From positions 209,631 to 273,630 of the forward strand of contig JAOTYE010000003.1 of the NCBI GenBank assembly GCA_029862045.1: a DNA stretch of 64,000 bases, written 5' to 3'. Shown here piece by piece: positions 7,456-16,377 of the stretch (position 1 is its first letter; every line of letters begins with the position of its first letter). Source of the DNA: Gammaproteobacteria bacterium. GTDB lineage: Bacteria > Pseudomonadota > Gammaproteobacteria > Steroidobacterales > Woeseiaceae. The position numbers and the translations under genes are program-made. The notes below the pieces were generated by a model. That model had not been told where the DNA came from and ran no database searches. It worked only from the letters and a program-made list of their open reading frames with translations.

Positions 7456-8771
7456 CAGCCGACTTGTACTGCAATGCGATGACATGCGTTATTCAGATAC
7501 CCCTTCGGGTTCCAGCCCGGCAGCACCATCGGCTGAGCCTTGCCGGTGCTGTCGGTCGCACGTGCCCAGACTTCATAGTAACCGGCCTCTGGAAACTCGA
7601 CGTCTGTACTCCAGTGCTGCCAGGCCAGGCGATTGGCCGGTGCGGTCAGCTTCGTTTTGTGCCAGGTCGCACCAAAGTCGATGGACACCCGAACTTTCTT
7701 TACCTCGAGGTCGCCAGCCCAGGCATGGCCACGCACTGCAAATTTCTCGCCAAGTGCATGCTCGACGCCTGAGCGCGGAAACGTAATAAGCGACTTGACC
7801 GGCATCGACTCGATGATGCACATCTCGTCTTCCGGAACCTGGCTGCCCGGAGCTACTGAACTGCACGGTACGCGATACGACGTGCCGGTCATCTTGGGAC
7901 CGTCATGCACCCGGTTGCGTACGACGATCTTGTTGAGCCATTTGCCACACACGGAACCGGGCCAGCCGGCGCAAACCAGGCGCAATGGATAGCCGTTCAT
8001 GTGCGGAATGTCCTCACCATTCATCGCCCAAGCAACAAGCGTTTCATCTTCCAGCGCCTTGGCGACCGGTACACCGCGCGAAATGGGTACCTTGTTCGGA
8101 TCGCCACTTGCATGTGTATCGGCACCGTAATAGGCAACGTAAACGGCATCGTCGTCGATGCCGACATCCTCGAGTACATCTTTGAGCCGCACGCCGGTCC
8201 AGGACGGACAACCGACGGCGCCAACTGACCATTGGTTACCCGAGGCAGGCGGCACAAACTCGCTGCGCCCGTTGCCGCCACACTCGAGCTGCAACTGGTA
8301 GGTGTAGTGTTCGAACTTCTCTTTCAGTTCGGCGATCGTGAATGACATTGAACGAGCTGCCGATTCACCGCCGATCTCCAGGGTCCAGGTGTCCGGATCG
8401 ATAGTGCTCGTTACCGGTGGTCTGCCGTTGTTTCGTACGAACAGATATTTCGCCGGCGTCACGTTATCGTCGAGCAGATGTGCCGGTGTTTCGGCGTTGA
8501 CCGGGCGGTCGTTCAATATGATCAGTCCTTCCTTGCCCGGAATCTCGAACGGCTGGCTGGATTGTGCGACAGCGGCCGGTATGAGTCCACCCGGCATCAG
8601 GTGCGCAAATGGTATAGACGCGCCAACCGCCGTCGACATGGCGATCAGGCTACTTTGTGTAAGAAAACCGCGTCGTGTGAGCGGATCAGTTTGTCTACCC
8701 CATACGAGATGATCTGCTGCAACAGGATCTTGTGTGTACAGCTCATGAATGCCAGGTTTCTTGTTTGCCAT
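7455..8771 (-). CDS. sorA: SorA/SoxC-type sulfite dehydrogenase, molybdopterin subunit
   Basis: This 438-aa oxidoreductase belongs to the sulfite oxidase family. An N-terminal twin-arginine signal (LTRRGFLTQ, residues 31-39) sends it folded to the periplasm. C164 in LECGGNGR is the expected molybdenum-thiolate ligand, and a C-terminal dimerisation domain follows. The known reaction is sulfite to sulfate with electrons to cytochrome c. SoxC, which oxidises SoxY-bound sulfane, belongs to the same family, but no other sox gene is present, so the SorA role is favoured. The gene follows yeiH by 9 bp and is coupled to sorB. Confidence 0.88.
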   Translation of the reverse strand: MANKKPGIHELYTQDPVAADHLVWGRQTDPLTRRGFLTQSSLIAMSTAVGASIPFAHLMPGGLIPAAVAQSSQPFEIPGKEGLIILNDRPVNAETPAHLLDDNVTPAKYLFVRNNGRPPVTSTIDPDTWTLEIGGESAARSMSFTIAELKEKFEHYTYQLQLECGGNGRSEFVPPASGNQWSVGAVGCPSWTGVRLKDVLEDVGIDDDAVYVAYYGADTHASGDPNKVPISRGVPVAKALEDETLVAWAMNGEDIPHMNGYPLRLVCAGWPGSVCGKWLNKIVVRNRVHDGPKMTGTSYRVPCSSVAPGSQVPEDEMCIIESMPVKSLITFPRSGVEHALGEKFAVRGHAWAGDLEVKKVRVSIDFGATWHKTKLTAPANRLAWQHWSTDVEFPEAGYYEVWARATDSTGKAQPMVLPGWNPKGYLNNACHRIAVQVG

Positions 8772-8780
8772 CGACCACTC

Positions 8781-9836
8781 CTAGTACAACACGGCAATCA
8801 GCGATGCGCTGACGACACCGACGAGCAAAGCGGAAAAAAGCCCGACACCAAGCGGCTTCAATCCGATGCGTACGAGCCCCATAATGCTTGTACCCAGGCC
8901 AACCGCTGCCATCGCAACGGCAAGGCAGATTTCAGCCGTCTCTTTCGTGTAACTGACAATTGATTTCCAGGTCTCAGGCTCGATGAGGCCAAAAGCAAGA
9001 TCGCCCATGTCACCGACCGTCCGGATCAGGCTCATGCAGGCGAAGCCGACTACGAACAACGGGATCATTGTCCACCACTTCGGCGGCTCGCCGGCGTCCG
9101 AGAATTTTCGGTGATAAATGACGCTCATCACCGGGATGACGACGAGCATGCCAAGATTCCGCACCAGCTTGGTAACGGTGGCGATATCGAGAGCCTGTGG
9201 ATCGTTGTAGTACTGCTGGTAGACCATGCCGGCACCCGCTACTTGCGCAGTCTCATGTACCGAGGTGCCGAGAAACAGGCCGCTCTTGAATGTATCGGCA
9301 TCGAACATCCATTGGGCCGCAAACGGATAGGTCAACATTGCGATGACGCCGAAGATCGTGACGAAGGCAACGGCGTACGCGACCTCATCGTCTTTCGCGG
9401 CAATTGCCGGTGCCGTTGCAACGATAGCCGTGGCGCCGCAGATGCTTGTGCCAACAGCGATCAGCGTCCCGAATCTGCCGGTCAGGCCGACTTTGCGGCT
9501 CAGGGTCGTGACGATCAGAATCGCTGCCGTAATGGTGCCGACGATCACCGGGAGGGCCTGCAGCCCGATCGAGCCGAGCTCACTGAGGCTCAGACGAATG
9601 CCGAGCAGGACGATGCCAAGCCGAAGGACGCGCACCAGCCCAAAACGCACACCAGGCTCAAAAATCCTCGGCAGTGTGATCGTGTTGCGAACAAGAATGC
9701 CGAGCAAGATCGCCATCATGATCCCGCTGATGGGGCTTTTTGGTAGCCCCATCCACGTTACGCCAATAAGTTCCGAGAGGATCTGGCCGCCAATAGCCAG
9801 CACGAAAGCAAGGATCAGACCGGGGAGAATAGCCAT
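8781..9836 (-). CDS. YeiH/UPF0324-family putative sulfur-oxyanion exporter
   Basis: The 351-aa polytopic inner-membrane protein has about ten hydrophobic segments. Family stretches include GILVRNTITLP, LRLGIVLLGIRLSLSELG, GTSICGATAIVA and GLFLGTSVHETAQVAGAG. The family is annotated as a putative sulfate exporter, without firm biochemical proof to my knowledge. Here it lies between tusA and sorA. Because sHdr makes sulfite in the cytoplasm while SorAB works in the periplasm, sulfite export is the simplest job; that is inference. Confidence 0.85.
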   Translation of the reverse strand: MAILPGLILAFVLAIGGQILSELIGVTWMGLPKSPISGIMMAILLGILVRNTITLPRIFEPGVRFGLVRVLRLGIVLLGIRLSLSELGSIGLQALPVIVGTITAAILIVTTLSRKVGLTGRFGTLIAVGTSICGATAIVATAPAIAAKDDEVAYAVAFVTIFGVIAMLTYPFAAQWMFDADTFKSGLFLGTSVHETAQVAGAGMVYQQYYNDPQALDIATVTKLVRNLGMLVVIPVMSVIYHRKFSDAGEPPKWWTMIPLFVVGFACMSLIRTVGDMGDLAFGLIEPETWKSIVSYTKETAEICLAVAMAAVGLGTSIMGLVRIGLKPLGVGLFSALLVGVVSASLIAVLY

Positions 9837-9924
9837 AGCAAATGCAGTTGCCTGGTGCGATTGTTGAGGGACACGCGATCCGACGCGCCGGGGCAGGGCT
9901 CCCGGCGCGTCACAACGATGCCAA

Positions 9925-10155
9925 CTAGGCCGCCGTGTGTTTGATCAGGAATCGGTAAATCGAGTCGTCGACCGAATGCTCCATCAGTTCATTACCCGTT
10001 TGGCGGCAAAAGGCCTGAAAATCGGCAACAGCCCCGGGGTCTGTGGCCAGTATTTCAAGCGTGCCACCGGCCGGAACTTCTTTCAGTGCCTTCTTGGCTT
10101 TGAGTATGGGTAGCGGGCAATTGAGTCCCTTTGCATCAAGTGTGTGGTCAGCCAT
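9925..10155 (-). CDS. tusA: TusA-family sulfur carrier protein
   Basis: This 76-aa cytoplasmic sulfur carrier has the invariant CPLPILK motif at residues 13-19. C13 carries the persulfide. Its small size and DPGA and FCRQTGNEL stretches are typical. TusA proteins linked to sulfur-oxidation genes pass sulfur between rhodanese, DsrE-type proteins and the oxidising complex. It is encoded directly after the dsrE2-like gene on the same strand (41-bp gap) and before yeiH. Confidence 0.95.
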   Translation of the reverse strand: MADHTLDAKGLNCPLPILKAKKALKEVPAGGTLEILATDPGAVADFQAFCRQTGNELMEHSVDDSIYRFLIKHTAA

Positions 10156-10196
10156 TTACTGTTGCTCCGATTTGCTGTGTTCTTCTGAAATTCCGA

Positions 10197-10736
10197 TCAA
10201 ATGAAAAGATTGATTTCTGACTGCGTCGCACATTCGATATAGGTTGCCGCGCCACCCAGTTCCGGACCTTCGATCATGTCATCGAGCGAGTACTCAAAAA
10301 GATCCATCGTCATCTGGCAGGCGATCATGCGTACGTCGGCTTCAAGCGCGAGCTCGCGCAGATCTTCGATAGAGGCCACGCCTTTCTTGCTCATCAAATT
10401 CTTCATCATCTTCGAGCAGGCGGCGTCCACGCCTGGAATAGCGGTCATCAAATTCGGCAGACCCATGTGGGCGCCCATCATCGGCATTTTCATTGCCGGA
10501 TTACCGGCTGCTGTCAGTTGCAAATCGAGTTTTTTCAGCAGCAGGGGCAAACCATAGAACGTGAAGAACATCGTTACGGGCAAGCCCATCGCTGCGGCAG
10601 TCGTCGCCAGGATAAACGGCGGATACGCCCAGTCCAGGCTGCCTTTCGTAACAATGATCGACATGCTTTTCGTTTCGGGAACGGCAACCGGCGCCGCACT
10701 CACCGAGTCTTGGACTACTTGAGCTTCACTGGACAT
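10197..10736 (-). CDS. DsrE2-type sulfur-transfer protein (DsrE/DsrF/DrsH-like family)
   Basis: The 179-aa protein has the DsrE/F/H-like fold: SIIVTKGSLDWAYPPFILA, then MGLPVTMFFTFYGLPLLL, a variable methionine-rich segment, and C140 in RMIACQMTMDL, the position expected for the persulfide cysteine. C107 and C169 are further candidates. About 24 polar residues precede the fold. It heads the minus-strand dsrE2-tusA-yeiH-sorAB-rhodanese operon and is divergent from the lipoate/sHdr genes. DsrE2 proteins are thought to exchange sulfur with TusA. A second, short DsrE is encoded at 16378. Confidence 0.88.
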   Translation of the reverse strand: MSSEAQVVQDSVSAAPVAVPETKSMSIIVTKGSLDWAYPPFILATTAAAMGLPVTMFFTFYGLPLLLKKLDLQLTAAGNPAMKMPMMGAHMGLPNLMTAIPGVDAACSKMMKNLMSKKGVASIEDLRELALEADVRMIACQMTMDLFEYSLDDMIEGPELGGAATYIECATQSEINLFI

Positions 10737-10781
10737 TGGATATCACCTCTTCTGTGTAAGACTTATGGGGCTCCGCAGGGC

Positions 10782-10793
10782 ATATTAGAATAT
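10782..10793. promoter_or_regulatory. Short palindrome in the divergent dsrE2 / plus-strand sulfur promoter region
   Basis: ATATT (10782-10786) faces AATAT (10789-10793) across AG, in an A/T-rich island between the two divergent sulfur gene groups. ArsR-type sulfur regulators bind A/T-rich inverted repeats, and an ArsR-type gene is at 23406, so this is a candidate operator. The element is short and could arise by chance. Confidence 0.35.
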
Positions 10794-10873
10794 CAGAATT
10801 GTCTTTATTAGGGGGATAGAATAGTCTCGGCTGACGTATTTGCCCGGGAATCGCCACTATCGGTCCTGTCTGC

Positions 10874-12070
10874 ATGCAAAGCCCACAACAGGAAAATACT
10901 GTAACCAGCACGCCTGCCGTGATTTCTGATCACCGCCAGCCGGCGACGAGTCCGGCCGCGCCGCGCCCCTTGTATGTAGGCAGCGACGTTTTCCGGCGGG
11001 CGGCCTTCGGCAAAAACCATCCGTTGAAAATCGTCCGCCATTCCACCGTTCTGGATCTTGTTCGGATACTCGGCTGGCTTCCTGATGACGACTTCCGTAC
11101 GAGTTCGCCCGTGACGGTGAGTCAATTAACTGAGTTTCATGATCTGGCCTATGTCGAGGCGCTGCAATACGCAGATTCCACGGGGCAGGTCGACCCGGAA
11201 ATCCGGTCCCGCCACCACATCGGCACGTTCGAAAATCCCCTGTTCCCGGGTTTGTTCGAACGCGCCGCCATGACCGTCGGTGGTTCGATTATGGCGGCAG
11301 AACTCGCATCCGAAGGACATGTCGTTTTTCATCCGTCGGGTGGTACCCACCACGGTCGTCCGGACAGGGCGAGCGGCTTTTGCTATTTCAACGACCCGGT
11401 ATTCGCCATCCGAACGTTCCTGAAACTGGGGCGCGAGCGCGTCCTGTATGTGGACCTGGACGCTCACCACGGAGACGGCGTGGAAAACGCGTTTGTCGAC
11501 GAGCCTCGTGTGATGACCCTGTCGATTCATGAGCAGGATCGCTGGCCCTACAGCGGTGCCGCGGAGGACCGGCGCAATGGCGGTGCGCGTAACCTGCCGG
11601 TGCCGCGAGGCTGCAACGACAGCGAACTCGACTATTTGGTGCAGCATGCGATTCTGCCGCTGGCAGATTCGTTTTCGCCCGATGCCATGCTCATTTGCTG
11701 TGGAGCGGACTGCCTGGCTGGTGACCCGCTGTCCGGCATGATGCTGAGCAATGTTGCCTTGTGGGACACGGTCGAAAAACTCACGGCCTTCAAGGTAGCG
11801 ACGGTGGTGCTCGGCGGTGGCGGCTACAACCCGTGGACTGTTGCCCGTTACTGGACCGGGATGTGGGGCCGTCTGACAGGCCAGGCTATGCCGCAGCAAC
11901 TGCCAGAGGAAGCACAGATCATGCTTAGAAAGATGTCGTGTGACTTAATCGACGAGGAAGACGTTGAGCCAGCCTGGTTAACCAGCTTGGTGGATTCTCC
12001 GTATAACGGGCCGGTTCGAGAGGCGATAAAATCGCTCGCGGCCAAAGTGGTAGCGGATAGACAACCATGA
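10874..12070 (+). CDS. Histone-deacetylase-family (AcuC/HDAC-like) amidohydrolase
   Basis: The 398-aa protein has the full class I/II HDAC catalytic set. The active-site His pair is H159-H160 in GGTHHGRPD. The zinc ligands are D196 and H198 (DLDAHHGDGVE) and D284 (GADCLAGDPLSG), and the glycine-rich LGGGGYNPWTVARYW loop follows. It should remove acyl groups from lysines or small amines. A Pro/Ala-rich N-terminus of about 30 residues precedes the fold; no clear ribosome site marks the start. It is the first plus-strand gene after the divergent sulfur promoter, 37 bp before the lipS1-like gene, so it may be transcribed with the sulfur operon. Its substrate is unknown. Confidence 0.88.
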   Translation: MQSPQQENTVTSTPAVISDHRQPATSPAAPRPLYVGSDVFRRAAFGKNHPLKIVRHSTVLDLVRILGWLPDDDFRTSSPVTVSQLTEFHDLAYVEALQYADSTGQVDPEIRSRHHIGTFENPLFPGLFERAAMTVGGSIMAAELASEGHVVFHPSGGTHHGRPDRASGFCYFNDPVFAIRTFLKLGRERVLYVDLDAHHGDGVENAFVDEPRVMTLSIHEQDRWPYSGAAEDRRNGGARNLPVPRGCNDSELDYLVQHAILPLADSFSPDAMLICCGADCLAGDPLSGMMLSNVALWDTVEKLTAFKVATVVLGGGGYNPWTVARYWTGMWGRLTGQAMPQQLPEEAQIMLRKMSCDLIDEEDVEPAWLTSLVDSPYNGPVREAIKSLAAKVVADRQP

Positions 12071-12107
12071 ACAAAGCCTGTTCCAAACGGATGCTGTGGA
12101 GGCAATT

Positions 12108-13145
12108 TTGACCTGGCTGGAAGCGCTGGCTGACATCGAAGACCTTGAAGACGCAGTGTTTGATGCGTCTCTGGTCCGTCAGTTTGAAATGGTTGCACAA
12201 GGACAGGATCCGCGACCGATCCGTTTTTCCACGCCGACATTCAAGGAGTATGAGAGCTCCGAGCTCAGCGGCTGTAACAAGAACAGCTTCCCTGCGTTTT
12301 CGATTACGGCAGGCGCCTGCGGTCTGAACTGCGACCATTGCCAGAAGAAGATTCTCGAGCCGATGATTCCGGCGACGAACCCCGAGATGCTCGACCAGAA
12401 GGTCCGGCACCTGATCAATACGCAGCAACTGAACGGCTTTCTGCTATCCGGCGGCTCGAGCAAGCGCAATGAAATCAGGTACGGCCGCTACCTGCCGGTT
12501 GTTGAACAACTCAAACGGGATTTCCCCGACCTGCGGGTCGCGGTGCACAGTGCGTTGCTGGATGAAGTACGGGCCAAAGACATGGAGTCGGCTGGTGTCG
12601 ACACGGTCATGATGGACGTGATCGGGGCACAGGAGACGATTCGCCAGGTTTACAAGCTGGACCGTCCGGTTGCTGATTTTGAAGCGACGCTGGCGGCGCT
12701 ATGCTCAACCTCGATGGAAGTGACGCCACACATCGTGATCGGATTGCACTACGGTCGGATTCTCGGCGAGGCCAATGCGCTGGATATCGTGAGCCGTTAC
12801 CCGGTAACAGCGCTTGTGCTCGTCGTCATCATGCCGTTCTACTCCAAACCCGGAACGTTTGTGACACCGAGCACGACAGACGTCGGCAGAATCTTTGGTG
12901 AGGCACGTGTAGTTCTCCCGGACCAGCAAGTGCTGCTGGGCTGTGCACGGCCGCCCGGTATGCACAAGCGCGTCACCGATGCCTACGCCATCATGGCGGG
13001 CCTCGACGGTATCGCGTTTCCGGCGGACGGCGCGGTCAGCGTTGCGCACACAATCGGGCGGCCATTCGAGCAGGCACATTCCTGTTGCTCGATCAAACTC
13101 GGCAGCGATTTCAGGACATCGCCAGCGCGATCCTGCGCAGCGTGA
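12108..13145 (+). CDS. lipS1: Radical-SAM lipoyl synthase component, LipS1-like
   Basis: This radical-SAM protein has the CX3CX2C cluster motif (ACGLNCDHCQKK, cysteines at about residues 71, 75 and 78). In sHdr loci two radical-SAM proteins, LipS1 and LipS2, together insert the two sulfurs that turn octanoyl into lipoyl on LbpA. This is the first of such a pair and sits directly before the second and the ligase. TTG 12108 is preferred because GGAGG (12098-12102) is spaced 5 nt from it; GTG 12096 is an alternative adding four residues. Assignment as S1 rather than S2 rests on gene order only. Confidence 0.8.
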   Translation: MTWLEALADIEDLEDAVFDASLVRQFEMVAQGQDPRPIRFSTPTFKEYESSELSGCNKNSFPAFSITAGACGLNCDHCQKKILEPMIPATNPEMLDQKVRHLINTQQLNGFLLSGGSSKRNEIRYGRYLPVVEQLKRDFPDLRVAVHSALLDEVRAKDMESAGVDTVMMDVIGAQETIRQVYKLDRPVADFEATLAALCSTSMEVTPHIVIGLHYGRILGEANALDIVSRYPVTALVLVVIMPFYSKPGTFVTPSTTDVGRIFGEARVVLPDQQVLLGCARPPGMHKRVTDAYAIMAGLDGIAFPADGAVSVAHTIGRPFEQAHSCCSIKLGSDFRTSPARSCAA

Positions 13146-13162
13146 CCCGGGGACGGTAGCTA

Positions 13163-14422
13163 ATGGGCTGTATCGAACACAAATCGAACCTGACGCAGAC
13201 AAAGAGCGAGTCGGGCAGGGACCACAACCCGTTCGACATCATGGAACCGAGAGTACCCGAGAAGACACCTGTTGATCGCAGGAACGGCAAGCGTGTCAAA
13301 GCGAATGACATTCCGCCGCAGGGTGTTTACCTGCCGAACAACAACTACCTTACGCCGCACATGAAGTCGCCTGAATTCGTGCAGTTGTCGAATGCTGCCG
13401 CAATAACGCTCGGTATCATGAGCGGCCGCATGTATCGCTGCGAGTGCACGCGATGCCTCAACCTGCTGCTGACCTACCCCGAGGGTTGCCGCGCAAACTG
13501 TGCGTATTGCGGACTTGCCCGGCATCGCGAGGCGGACCGTGATTATGCGGACCGCAACTTCATTCGCGTCGACTGGCCTGCGGTGCCGATGGCGGAAATT
13601 GTTGATATCGTTGCCAAAGATCCTGACACCAGCCCGTTCCACCGCATGTGTATTTCGATGATCACGCATCCGCGCTCGGAAGATGACACGTTCACAGTGT
13701 TGCAGCAGTGGACCGAGAAGATTGATCCGGCGGCGATTCCGGTTTCGATATTGTCGAATCCGACGACGATGACGCGCGAGGACGTGCAAAAGACCAAAGA
13801 CCTTGGCGCCGACATTTTTACGGTGGCGCTGGATGCAGCGACACCAAGGCTTTTCGATCGTACGCGCGGCAAGGGCGTGCAGTCGCCGCACAAATGGTCG
13901 AAGTACTGGGAGATCATGCTCGACGCGAAAGACATCTTCGGACCGCAGAAATTCGGTGCGCACATCATCGTCGGCATGGGCGAGACCGAATACGAGATCT
14001 TGAATCTGGTACAGGAACTCGTCGATCTCGGTGGCCATAGTCACATGTTCTGTTTCTTTCCGGAGCAAGGGTCGCTAATGGACCATCTTCCTGCGACGCC
14101 ACGCGACCAGTGGCGCCGCGTGCAGCTCGCCCGTTACCTGATCGACTATCGCGACGTACGCGTCGATCAGATGCGTTTCGACGAACTGGGGCGTGTGACG
14201 AGCTACGGTATTTCTGATTCGGAATTGTCGGACATAATCGATGCAGGCATCGCATTTCGCACCTCTGGCTGCCCCGGCAAGTTTCAGGACGATATCTCAG
14301 CCTGCGACCGGCCATATGGCGATTCACCGCCAAGCGACATCGCGAGCTATCCGTTCCAGCCACAAAAAAAGGACGTCAGGAAGATTCGCAAGCAACTGGA
14401 AATCCCGGTTCGGGTCGAATAA
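13163..14422 (+). CDS. lipS2: Radical-SAM lipoyl synthase component, LipS2-like
   Basis: The 419-aa protein has a radical-SAM CX3CX2C motif at C109, C113 and C116 (CRANCAYCGLA). A further cysteine group at C93, C95 and C98 (RCECTRCLN) could bind a second auxiliary cluster, the one that is sacrificed as sulfur donor in lipoyl synthases. Later GMGETEYEI is a SAM-fold glycine motif. It lies between the other radical-SAM gene and the lipoate ligase, as in known lipoate-assembly loci of sHdr bacteria. I infer that it works with the LipS1-like protein to complete lipoylation of LbpA. Confidence 0.82.
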   Translation: MGCIEHKSNLTQTKSESGRDHNPFDIMEPRVPEKTPVDRRNGKRVKANDIPPQGVYLPNNNYLTPHMKSPEFVQLSNAAAITLGIMSGRMYRCECTRCLNLLLTYPEGCRANCAYCGLARHREADRDYADRNFIRVDWPAVPMAEIVDIVAKDPDTSPFHRMCISMITHPRSEDDTFTVLQQWTEKIDPAAIPVSILSNPTTMTREDVQKTKDLGADIFTVALDAATPRLFDRTRGKGVQSPHKWSKYWEIMLDAKDIFGPQKFGAHIIVGMGETEYEILNLVQELVDLGGHSHMFCFFPEQGSLMDHLPATPRDQWRRVQLARYLIDYRDVRVDQMRFDELGRVTSYGISDSELSDIIDAGIAFRTSGCPGKFQDDISACDRPYGDSPPSDIASYPFQPQKKDVRKIRKQLEIPVRVE

Positions 14423-14440
14423 GCGGCGTTTCCCTGCAAG

Positions 14441-15520
14441 ATGGCAGATCCGTTTCGTACCATTGATACCGGTGTCCGCGAGGGCCGCTCGAATATCGCT
14501 TTCGACGCGGCGCTGATCGAAGAGCGTCAGGCAAACCGCGTGCCGGATACGATCCGGTTCCTGCGATTTCCGCCGACGGCATTGATCGGCCGGCATCAGG
14601 ATCTCAGCCGCGAAATCAACCTGGAATATTGTCAGAATAATGGTGTGGGTACGGTCCGGCGGATTACCGGGGGCGGCGCTATCTACCTGGACGAAGGTCA
14701 ATTGGGGTGGGAATTGGTTTTTGATCGCAAGTCACTTGGCATTGCCGCACTACCTGACCTGGCACGCGAGATATGCAATGCAGCGGCTCAGGGCATGAGC
14801 GAACTGGGTATCGACGCGCGTTTCCGTCCACGCAATGACATTGAAGTCGACGGCCGTAAGATCAGCGGCACCGGTGGGTTCTTCGACGGCGACGTTCTTA
14901 TCTATCAGGGTACGGTGCTCGTCGACATGGATCCGCAGCAGATGGTCAATGTGCTGAATATTCCTGAAAGCAAACTGGCCAAACGCAAGCTCGACTCCGC
15001 GGCGGAGCGTATCGTCACGCTCAATGAGCTGCTCGGCGACGAAGTGCCGGATCTCGAGACAATTAAGCGGTCGCTCATCAGAGGGTTTACTGAGGGTCTC
15101 GGCATCACGGCCAAACCGGGCAATATCACCGAAAATGAAGAAGCACTCGCGAAGAAGTACTTCCTCGAAGAAATCGGCACCGATGATTTCGTCGCCGAGA
15201 TCGACAATCCGGGTGATCAGGACGAGTTCCTCGTTGGAAGTCATACGGGTCCTGGCGGGACGATCGAATCGTTCGTCAAGCTGGAAGGCCCGACAAAAAG
15301 AATCCTGCAGCGGGTATTGATCAGCGGCGATTTCTTTGTCACGCCGCCACGCGTCGTTTTCGACCTCGAGGCGCACTTGATGGGCACGCGGATCGATGAG
15401 GTCAACGCGGAGATCGAGCAGTTCTTTGCTGCGCACGACATCGACATGCTCAGCGTCGCGCCCCAGGATTTTCAGGCGTCGATCGCAGCGGCACTCGAAT
15501 CGGGAGGCCAGCATGTCTAA
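14441..15520 (+). CDS. slpl(AB): sLpl(AB)-type lipoate:protein ligase dedicated to LbpA
   Basis: The 359-aa product combines an N-terminal LplA-type ligase domain with a C-terminal accessory domain of LplB type (from about residue 255). Seen motifs are RRITGGGAIY (73-82) and the catalytic lysine K140 in DGRKISGTGG. The family adenylates octanoate or lipoate and transfers it to a carrier lysine. In sHdr organisms a specialised version, sLpl(AB), attaches the cofactor precursor to LbpA. Position after the two radical-SAM genes and upstream of sHdr supports this. Confidence 0.88.
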   Translation: MADPFRTIDTGVREGRSNIAFDAALIEERQANRVPDTIRFLRFPPTALIGRHQDLSREINLEYCQNNGVGTVRRITGGGAIYLDEGQLGWELVFDRKSLGIAALPDLAREICNAAAQGMSELGIDARFRPRNDIEVDGRKISGTGGFFDGDVLIYQGTVLVDMDPQQMVNVLNIPESKLAKRKLDSAAERIVTLNELLGDEVPDLETIKRSLIRGFTEGLGITAKPGNITENEEALAKKYFLEEIGTDDFVAEIDNPGDQDEFLVGSHTGPGGTIESFVKLEGPTKRILQRVLISGDFFVTPPRVVFDLEAHLMGTRIDEVNAEIEQFFAAHDIDMLSVAPQDFQASIAAALESGGQHV

Positions 15521-16301
15521 GTGCAGTCCCGACGCATTCGCAATGGCGGGCAGTACCGAGACGCCGATGAATGTCGTGGCCGTCATTCAGCACACGTCGG
15601 GTGAGTATCTCGGGCTGATGGAAGACCATCTCGAGGGCCGCCGCATCCGTTTTCAGTACTTTCGTCCATTTGCCAGAGGCGGCAAGCTCCCGGCCACCGA
15701 CTTGCCGGCCGACGCGCTGATACTGCTGGGCGGTGGGCCGTGGGGTACTGCAGGAACACGCGATTTGCCATCCCTGAAAGAGGAAATCTCCCTCACCGCG
15801 GCGAGACTCGCGGAGGGCACGCCGGTCATCGGCATCGGCCTCGGCGCACAGATTCTCGCGATTGCTGCAGGCGGCAGCGTGCAATCGACCGAACTCACTC
15901 TAGTTTCCGGCGTCGCGACGCGGATTGTCGACGATGCACTGAACGGGTTTCTGCCCGAAGAGTTTGCGCAAGTCGTCTACATGCGCGATTGGCCCGTGCC
16001 GCCGGACGACGCGAAGATCCTGGCAACCGATACTGCAGGTCGAACCGCCGTGTTTCAGGTTGGCAACAATGCTTATGGTTTCGCGGGCCACCCCGGGATT
16101 AAGCTCGGTATGGTCGAAGATCTGATCATGGAATTCGAGGAAGTGCCGAACACCGCGGCTGCCGAGCTCGAGGTTCTGCGGAACCTGCAGCCGCGCATCG
16201 AGGACGAGCTCGTGCCTATCATGACCGGGCTCGTGCAGTGCACATCCCTGATGTCGTCACCGAAGGCGGCGGCGCAGGCCGTGCAGGAATTGGATAAGTA
16301 G
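15513..16301 (+). CDS. Class-I glutamine-amidotransferase-like protein lacking the catalytic cysteine
   Basis: The 262-aa product has the GATase1 fold (LILLGGGPWGTAG, GTPVIGIGLGAQILA). The nucleophile elbow that normally reads GxCxGxQ is GIGLGAQ: glycine 109 replaces the cysteine. H193 (FAGHPG) keeps the approximate place of the catalytic histidine, but the following Glu of the usual HPE is missing. It is thus probably a non-hydrolysing scaffold or binding protein. The start ATGTCTAA overlaps the ligase stop by 8 bp and GGGAGG lies 6 nt upstream, showing tight coupling. A partner role in lipoate assembly or sulfur transfer is inference. Confidence 0.8.
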   Translation: MSKCSPDAFAMAGSTETPMNVVAVIQHTSGEYLGLMEDHLEGRRIRFQYFRPFARGGKLPATDLPADALILLGGGPWGTAGTRDLPSLKEEISLTAARLAEGTPVIGIGLGAQILAIAAGGSVQSTELTLVSGVATRIVDDALNGFLPEEFAQVVYMRDWPVPPDDAKILATDTAGRTAVFQVGNNAYGFAGHPGIKLGMVEDLIMEFEEVPNTAAAELEVLRNLQPRIEDELVPIMTGLVQCTSLMSSPKAAAQAVQELDK

Positions 16302-16377
16302 GTAGTTTAGGATATGCTAATGTGCTGTTGGACGACCGGGTGCTGCCCGTGCCGGCTGACGCCAAAGGAAGAGGCTA

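Noticed and set aside
7455..8771. SoxC of a Sox thiosulfate-oxidising system
   Set aside because: No soxY, soxZ, soxA, soxX or soxB in the window; the paired small monohaem cytochrome fits SorB better than di-haem SoxD.
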